Shown here piece after piece: positions 57,601 to 64,000 of a stretch of 64,000 nucleotides of DNA. The stretch's first letter is position 1, and each line of letters opens with the position of its first letter. The translations under genes were made by a program, and so were the position numbers. The stretch comes from Desmodesmus armatus (Eukaryota; Chlorophyta; Chlorophyceae; Sphaeropleales; Scenedesmaceae): assembly GCA_007449985.2 (NCBI GenBank), contig VIIQ02000002.1:1-64000 (forward strand), read 5' to 3'. The notes beneath the pieces are model-generated. The model saw only the letters and a program-made list of their open reading frames with translations. It was not told where the DNA came from and made no database searches.

Positions 57601-60600
57601 GCCTTACCCACCAAGCCGCTGCTGCAGCACACCCACTGGTGCTGCAGTTTGGGGTGGCTCTGGACTGGCGGGACCTCCGGCACCTCAGCCTGACAGACAA
57701 AGCAGCAACAGATGCCGCCCTAGGGGTGTGCAGCTACCTCAAGCAGCAGGCCAGGGCGGGAGCTGTTCCATCTGTCAAGCCAGGCCCCTTCCCTCAGCTT
57801 TGCAGAGACATTTGCTGCTGGGGATGCAGCCATGCAGAACATGCTGCAGGTGCATGAGGCAGCCGCTGCAGCACGCATGGAACAGCACTGGCAGAAGGTC
57901 CAGGAGCAGCAGCAGCAGCTCGCCTGAGGGATGTGATCAAGACACTCAGGAATGATGTCTCTCGCCGTCGGCAGCAGCTCCCCTCGAGAAATGACTGGGA
58001 CTACAAAAGCAAGCTTGCCAAAATCAATGCTCTGGAGCAGGATATTGGCAACCAACAGAGTGCCCTGGCAGTGGCAGAGAAGCCGCCCGCGCATGTGATC
58101 CAGCCGCTGCCCCGCCAACAGGGCCGTGCCAGGCAGTGGCTGTTCTTCCTGCACATGCCAGACCTGCTGAGGCACCTGGCCCGCAGCAGCTGCCTAGCTC
58201 AGCAGCTGTTGCTGCCACAGCCCCTGCCCAGCAGCTCCGACTGGCCTACAGGGCGTGTGGCAGGGTTGAACATCAGTCTGCCTGAATTCTACAACAACAA
58301 GCAGGCAGACCACAGTTACCACACCCCTTGCACAGAGTACAGCGGGTCCAACGGGGGTCCATGCAATGTGCTCAGCATGTCTCGCAGCACGCAGCCCACA
58401 GCAGTCAACCCTGCTCACATTGACCTGTTGTACAGTCGGGAGGATGGTGTGTGGTTCCCGGACAGCTTGGGCCTGACTATGGCCTGGCAGGGCAGCTCTT
58501 GCACGGCTGATGTGTCAGCTGGCGGCTACTTCAACCCCTTTGCGCCTGTCAGCAACAAGCTCACCGTTCAGGGCTTCGCAGCACAGCTCCCGCGAAGCTA
58601 CAGCAGCCTGCAGTGGGCCATCTACCAGTACGGCACAGTGGGTGCAACAGCGGCAGACAGGGGGAACCAGGGGCTAGCCAGCCAGGACAAGAAGCCAGCA
58701 GACCTCAGCAAGCCGGCTTACCTGGCCGCCACTGCCCTGCGCTCCTTCCCTGCGAGGCAGCTGCACCGGCTGTGTGACTGCTTGAGGGACAAGGAGCTGC
58801 CGCTAGAACACCCAGCGGTGCAGCTGCTGGTGGAGCAGACGGTCTACCACCTTGGGCAGCTGGCAGATAGCACCAGCAGCAGGGCCAGCGTCACTGGCAG
58901 CACCCACAGCAGCAACAGTGTCAGCAGCGGCAGCCAATACCAAGTGTCGCAGCTCTGGCGCACGGGTTGGAGTGAGCCAGGGGATGTGCTTGATGCACTT
59001 TGCTTTGAGCTGCAGCAGCTGGCGTCAGAGTTGGCAAACAAGCCGCGCGACCAAGGTAGCGTCCTGCTGCTGGGCCAGCTAGCAGCATACCTGTCAGACT
59101 GGCACCCTGCCTGCAAGCCTATCGCCCAGCAGTTTGCGGCGATGACCAGCTCCTACGCTGACCAGCAGCTGCAACAGCAGATTGATGTGCTAGTATCCAA
59201 GGGCCCAGATGAAGCAGCACTGGCTGAGCTAAAGGCCAAGCAAAGCCGCTGGAGGGCCATGGCCCTGCTGTGCTTTGCTGCTGGGCCTCTGGACAGCGCT
59301 GATGTCGGCAGCATGCTGCGGCTGATGCTGCTGATCAAGCACGGGGACGTTTACCAGCCTGACAGGCCCACAGCAGCTGAGCTGTCAGCCCTCAGGGTGC
59401 GCTGCCACGATGTCATCGCCAGGCGGCTGCCTGAAATCCTGCCTGTGTTGTGCCAGCACCCACAACTGCTCACTGATGCTGCTGCCAGCATACTGGAGTG
59501 CCTGCAGCAGCAGCCTGACGGGATACCTCCTCCTCAGCTGCCCTGGAAGCAGCTCTTCCGTCCTGGCAGCAGTGGCATCGGGGCAGTGGAGCTTGCCAGC
59601 TTTCAAGCTGAGGGCGATGACGGTCACCTGTACAGCATCAACGTGCTTGATGGCACACTGCTCTTTGACGGCAACCCCCCTGGACGCCTGCCCAACAGCA
59701 TCCTGCAACACAGGTGAGGGGCACAGTGGGATCAAACTTTGAGGACCTACTAGGATCAAGCATACATGTAGGCTTCCGCAATGCTGTTTGCAGTGGTTTG
59801 TGCTCATGAATCAAAATCAAATCAAATCAAAGTTACACCTGTAGCTATGAAACTCAAGAGCTCATGCCAGCCATTCACTGATATCACGGAGATAGCACAA
59901 CAACCCAGAAGGAACAAGATTCTGAGGATCAAGACAGAGAAGCCTGACGCTTGTGAGGATGAAAACCAACCCTAAAATCCCCAAGCGTACTATCTATATA
60001 CGCTGACCATGCTTGCGGTGATGTCAGATTGGTGGGATACAGCCTGTGCAGTCACTGCACAGCGACTGTGTGTCATGCTCAACATGCTGTCCTTCCTGCT
60101 GCCGCTGCTGTTGCCTCTGCCTGCAGCCTGTACCTGCGCACCTTTGGCGCCACAAACCATGAGGTGCGGACCACGGCTGACGGCCAGCTGGAGACCATCC
60201 GGCCCATTGAGGGGCGCTTCTACAGGTTCAACCTGGTGCAACCCACACCGCAGGACCAGGGCCAGCTGGTGGTGACGGAGATTGACCCCACACAGCCTGG
60301 CAGCCTTGAGCTGCAGCTGCTGGACCCGGGCGCTGACGATGGCTGTGAGGGCTGGGGCGACGAGCTGCCTGTACGCTTGAGGCAGATGCACAGCCACTGG
60401 TTTGACAGGTGCGTGTTGCAATTTTGGAGCAATGGGCAAAACATGTTACATACTACGTACTGCGCTCCTGGCAGCATATGTCCTTGCTGCAGTCGACTCG
60501 CTTAGTCAATCCGTGGGCAGTCTTGCAGCGTTTATGGCAATCGGCAATGCACTGAAGGACATCCTGCGACGTTTGTCCCCCACGCTGCTGATAGCTGTCA

Positions 60601-63600
60601 GTCGACTCGCCTGTGCATGCGCGATCAATAGGCAGCATCCCATTGAGAGCCATGGACGTCGTGTGATCTGCGCTGGGAGTGACAACTAATTCGCTTGCCA
60701 CCTCTGCTGGCTTCGTCGCAGGGAGCACGGAGTGATCGTCTTGAGGCCCAAGGACTTCCAAAAGCATGCGCCACAGTTCCTCATCGGCTGCAATGTGGCT
60801 GCACATCTGGACCGCTTCGCTCCCAGCAGCAGCACAGGCAAAGCAGTCCCAGCAGTGTACTCCTGCTGGCCAGTGCCCCTTCACCTGCAGCAGCACCACT
60901 GGACGGCTGTGCTGACCCAATACGCTGAGGAGCTGTCACAGCGACAGCTGGTCCTGCACGGCACTCAGAACTTACAGGTGCTGAAGGTCTTCAGCAAGTT
61001 TGAGGGCCCAGAGTTCATCCACGTGTTCACCCCAGGGCACTGCCCCAGCCTGCTGTCTGCCGCTGCCAGCAGCGCGCTGGGCGTTAGCGCACAACCAGCC
61101 AGTGCTGCCAGCAGCGCTGCTAGCAGCGCTCCGCTGCTGCCACCCACTGGCCAAGGAGCAGCGGGCATGGTGTGGCAGCTGCCCAGGTGCAGCCTGGAGT
61201 TTGAGCTGTCTTCTGACGGCCAGGTTGTGTCCTTAGACCACAGAGGATACCGCCTGAGCACTCAGCAGCTGCTCGTGTCTCTGTCAGATGAGGGCGTCAC
61301 CTACACCCTGCCTGAGCTGCATCAGTATCTGGTGCTGCAGGCCCAGCCGAGCAACACCAGCACCAGCTATGTCAGCGGTGACCAGAGCGACCAGCTGGTG
61401 TTGGTGCAGGCAGGACGGGTGTTGGTGCAGCGCCATGCTCCTGGCAGCTCCCACACAGGCAGCAGCGTACAGGTGCAGCTGGAGCCACCCTGCTTTGCGG
61501 CTGTCAAGGTAAAGGATGCTGCTGAGTAGGCCATGCATATATGACAGTGCCAGACCGTCTTTGTAATGTAGCGGATCTGGGCCTTGCCATCAATGCTGCC
61601 AGCCGGGCCGGTACTTGCTTGACGATTCGTGGTGCTTGAAGTGCCAATGCCATGGATGGTTGCTGTATGGCCACGGCGCACTACCTCAGGTCCCGCTCCC
61701 TGTCATCACCATCAACCTTTTACACTATGCCCTGATTTGGCCAGCGATTGCGTTGACATCTTTTTTTTTCCGGGCTCGCGCTTGCGTTGACATCCAAACT
61801 TGCCAGCTACTACAATTACTGATCCCTCTAACTAGTGAACAACTGGTGCTGCCGTGTTGCAGGTGTTCAAGTACAGTGTTCACCGCCGCTTCGGCCACCT
61901 GACAGCCGCCTGCACCACCTCTCGCCTGCAGCTGGCCGCCCTGTACGCTGCCAGCAGCACACTGCTTCCTGAGCCCCGCAGCCAGCTGACAGGAGCAGCC
62001 ACAGCCATGCAGCTAGTGAGATACAGCTGGACCAACGAGCCCCTCAGCACAGTGCAGCAGCAGCACCTGCAGGACATCAGCACACACGGTGGTTTCCTTG
62101 CACCTGCCCTGAAGCTGCTGTGCCATGATCTGGCAGCCAGCAGCAGCCAGCTGCAGCACCTGCACGTACCTGAGACTGGAGCAGGCGCAGCAGCAAGGCA
62201 TGCTGGCACTGAACCACTCACCTCCCAGGGCAGTACCCTCACAGCTGCAGAAAGCTCTAAGGCTGTGCTGGACTCAGACGCAGTCACCGAATACCTCAAG
62301 CAGGTCCGCAGCCAGGGCCCGGCCGGTTTCCCTGTCAGCCCCCAACTGCAGCTTACACCAGAGGAGGAAAGCTGGCTGCTGCATGCTGGGCCTCTGTCAC
62401 TCAGTGGTTCAGCCCACAGTACACCGCCCTGGAAGAGGTTTGGTGCGTATGCAGAGATCAGCACCTTGCCACAGCTGCCTGTTGCTGGGGAGTACGTCCA
62501 GCAGGCAGAAGCAGCACTTGCAGCACTCGTGGAGCAGCCAGAGAGGCCGCGGCAGCTGCCTGCCTTCCCACTTCCTCCCCTCCCAAACAGCTCAGTGCCT
62601 GTGGCTCAGCGCATGATGGATGAGCTGCAGGACAGCTGGGACTGCTACCAGCAGCACCCTGCACCCGAGACGCTCGTCCCAGGGGCCTTGGGGAAGCTCA
62701 GCACAGGGCCCTACACACTGGTGAGGGCGCCATCAGCACCGCAGGCACTGCACTTTCAACATAAGGCAGTCTGCAGTTGCTCAGCCATCATCAGCAATTC
62801 TTACAAAGTTGCAGTGTTCGTGCTCCCAGTGTCCAAGTGTCCTTAAGCTAGAAAACTGAGGTTGTTGTAGCCAGGGGCTGCTGTGACCCATGCCGTTCCT
62901 GGTGATTTCTAATCGCCTGCAAAATGAGGGATGTTTGAAAGGCATCAGCTTGACATTGCGTAGCTGGTCTGTGTCATTCCCCTGCGCAGGCGGCAGTGAA
63001 GCGCCACCGTGAGGCGGCTGAGACCCACTTGCTGCACCACCTGGCTTTGGTTGACCCTGACGTCGTGGGAGCCCCAGGCAGGGCGTTCGGGTGCGCAACA
63101 AGCTGAGGCACGGCACCTGCTACTGTGTCGGTCAAACCAGCTTTCTGCTGGCATGTGTTACAAGAGGTGAAGTCACAACAATGTGTGCGAAGTGTGCAGC
63201 TTAGGGCTTGCACTAGTCACATGGATGTGAGACTCAAATGGGTGAGCCTGTGCAGGAGTGATGTTCCGTCAACAAATATGCTTGGCCTGCTGTTGCATGT
63301 GCTGGCTGTGTGATGGTGTACATGCAGGTTGCTGGTGGAGTCAGGTGTGCAACCCTCACCCTCTCCAACTGACCTGCTGCGCCTGGCCTGGGGCCCTGAG
63401 GCAGGGTTCAGGGCCTTCAACCCCTTCCTGTCTGTCAAGGCATGTGGGCAGCTGCGTGAGGGAGTGCTGGTGTGGCTGCAGCTGTGTGTGCTGGAGGACA
63501 GACTGGAGAGGGTGACGAGCCTGGCAGCAGCAGGAAAGGAGTGCATGCCTCGGCTGGTGAAGGTAAGGCAGAGAGTGCTGCTTAGCACCAGCACCAGCAC

Positions 63601-64000
63601 AGCTACTGTGCACATGCGACTGCATGGTGGGAGGGTGCTGTGCTGATTCTGTTCTACAATTTCTTGCACATTACTTTGCAACAGATTACACATATGCTTG
63701 TACGCGCGTGTCGACAGGATGTCCCTGAACACTTGAACCCTGCCCTGAACACTTGAACAGTGATATCAGCAGCTTGTCAGTGGAACTGTTTGCCTGCTGC
63801 CGCATGCTTCAGAAGGGTTCTGTGATTGTTCCTGCAGGAGTTGTTGACCCGGCGCACATGGGATGTGGCCCGCCATGTGCGGTGGCTGGTATTTGAGGTT
63901 GAGGGCCGCCTGCAGATCCGCCCAGCACAGCACACCCTGGCACGCACACTGCTGGAGGGCTCGGGGCCTAATGGGCTGGCGCCTATTGCCCAGCTCAACA
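54690..64000 (+). repeat. Right arm of inverted segmental duplication
   Basis: Counterpart of about 20.6-29.95 kb in opposite orientation, with the same intron positions. The arm continues past the window edge. Most introns are diverged in length and sequence, but several keep recognisable blocks next to the splice sites. Confidence 0.85.
54921..64000 (+). pseudogene. Giant DUF3638-family protein, plus copy (partial, frame-broken)
   Basis: Exons placed by homology and splice signals: 54921-55153, 55410-55636, 55944-56352, 56725-59713, 60127-60408, 60722-61508, 61863-62720, 62990-63090, 63327-63562, and 63838 onward, cut at 64,000 within GLAPIAQLN just before the expected MGEGKT motif. The large exon is broken at least four times relative to the minus copy: an extra base near 56,868, two bases lost near 57,579-57,591, a shortened stretch near 57,757, and a shift with in-frame stops near 57,927. 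From 57,933 to 59,713 and in all later exons the frame is open and conserved (for example WLFFLHMPDLLRHLARSS and FPARQLHRLCDCLRDKELP). This looks like an early-stage pseudogene or a gene damaged by assembly indels. It could still express the C-terminal, motor-bearing part from an internal start. Confidence 0.7.

Overview
The window is nuclear DNA from an intron-rich eukaryote, most likely a chlorophycean green alga. The reasons are: moderately GC-rich sequence; GT-AG introns splitting every large gene but keeping reading phase; long CAG/CTG runs that encode poly-Gln and poly-Ala or sit in introns; a TGTAA poly(A)-type signal 30 bases after one stop codon; and a plant-like CBP60-type gene. I cannot name the species. 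No rRNA, tRNA, CRISPR or prokaryotic operon features were seen.

Layout, left to right. 1-1,972: no supported gene, but a 128-bp fold-back hairpin at 802-929. 1,973-4,887 (-): a helical, Gln-rich protein of unknown family. 5,602-10,172 (-): a two-exon, roughly 1,440-residue ankyrin-like protein with an F-box-like N-terminus. 11,179-14,624: a 3.4-kb CACTA-type DNA transposon with 22-bp terminal inverted repeats, subterminal GAATG-rich repeats and a CTG target duplication; no transposase was recognised. 14,838-29,742 (-): a giant gene of at least 20 exons and about 3,250 codons for a DUF3638/DUF3645 (probably DUF6606-headed) ATPase-like protein. 31,782-42,682 (-): a many-exon gene whose first ~440 residues follow plant calmodulin-binding protein 60 (CBP60), followed by a very long Gly/Ala/Ser/Gln-rich tail. 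43,126-46,711 (+): a four-exon F-box plus WD40 protein sharing a 443-bp divergent promoter region with the CBP60-like gene. 46,712-54,700: a gene-poor mosaic of diverged repeats. 54,921-64,000 (+): a second, inverted copy of the giant gene, cut by the window edge.

The dominant large-scale structure is an inverted segmental duplication. The two giant-gene copies are head-to-head at about 20.6-29.95 kb (-) and 54.7-64.0 kb (+), around a 24.7-kb spacer. They share splice-site positions, so this is a DNA-level duplication rather than a retrocopy. One patch, including an intron end, is almost identical and looks like gene conversion. The + copy has at least four frame breaks within about 1 kb and is probably a pseudogene. 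The - copy has two one-base frameshifts. Similar frame changes occur in two other genes, so residual assembly indels must be excluded before any copy is called dead.

Functionally, the giant protein carries three motifs laid out like a SecA/superfamily-2 motor: MGEGKT, DESDE, and a late RGADLKL plus GRLRQLGRGQ block. The F-box/WD40 protein is a likely ubiquitin-ligase adaptor, and the CBP60-like protein a likely DNA-binding regulator. I see no evidence that these genes act in one pathway.
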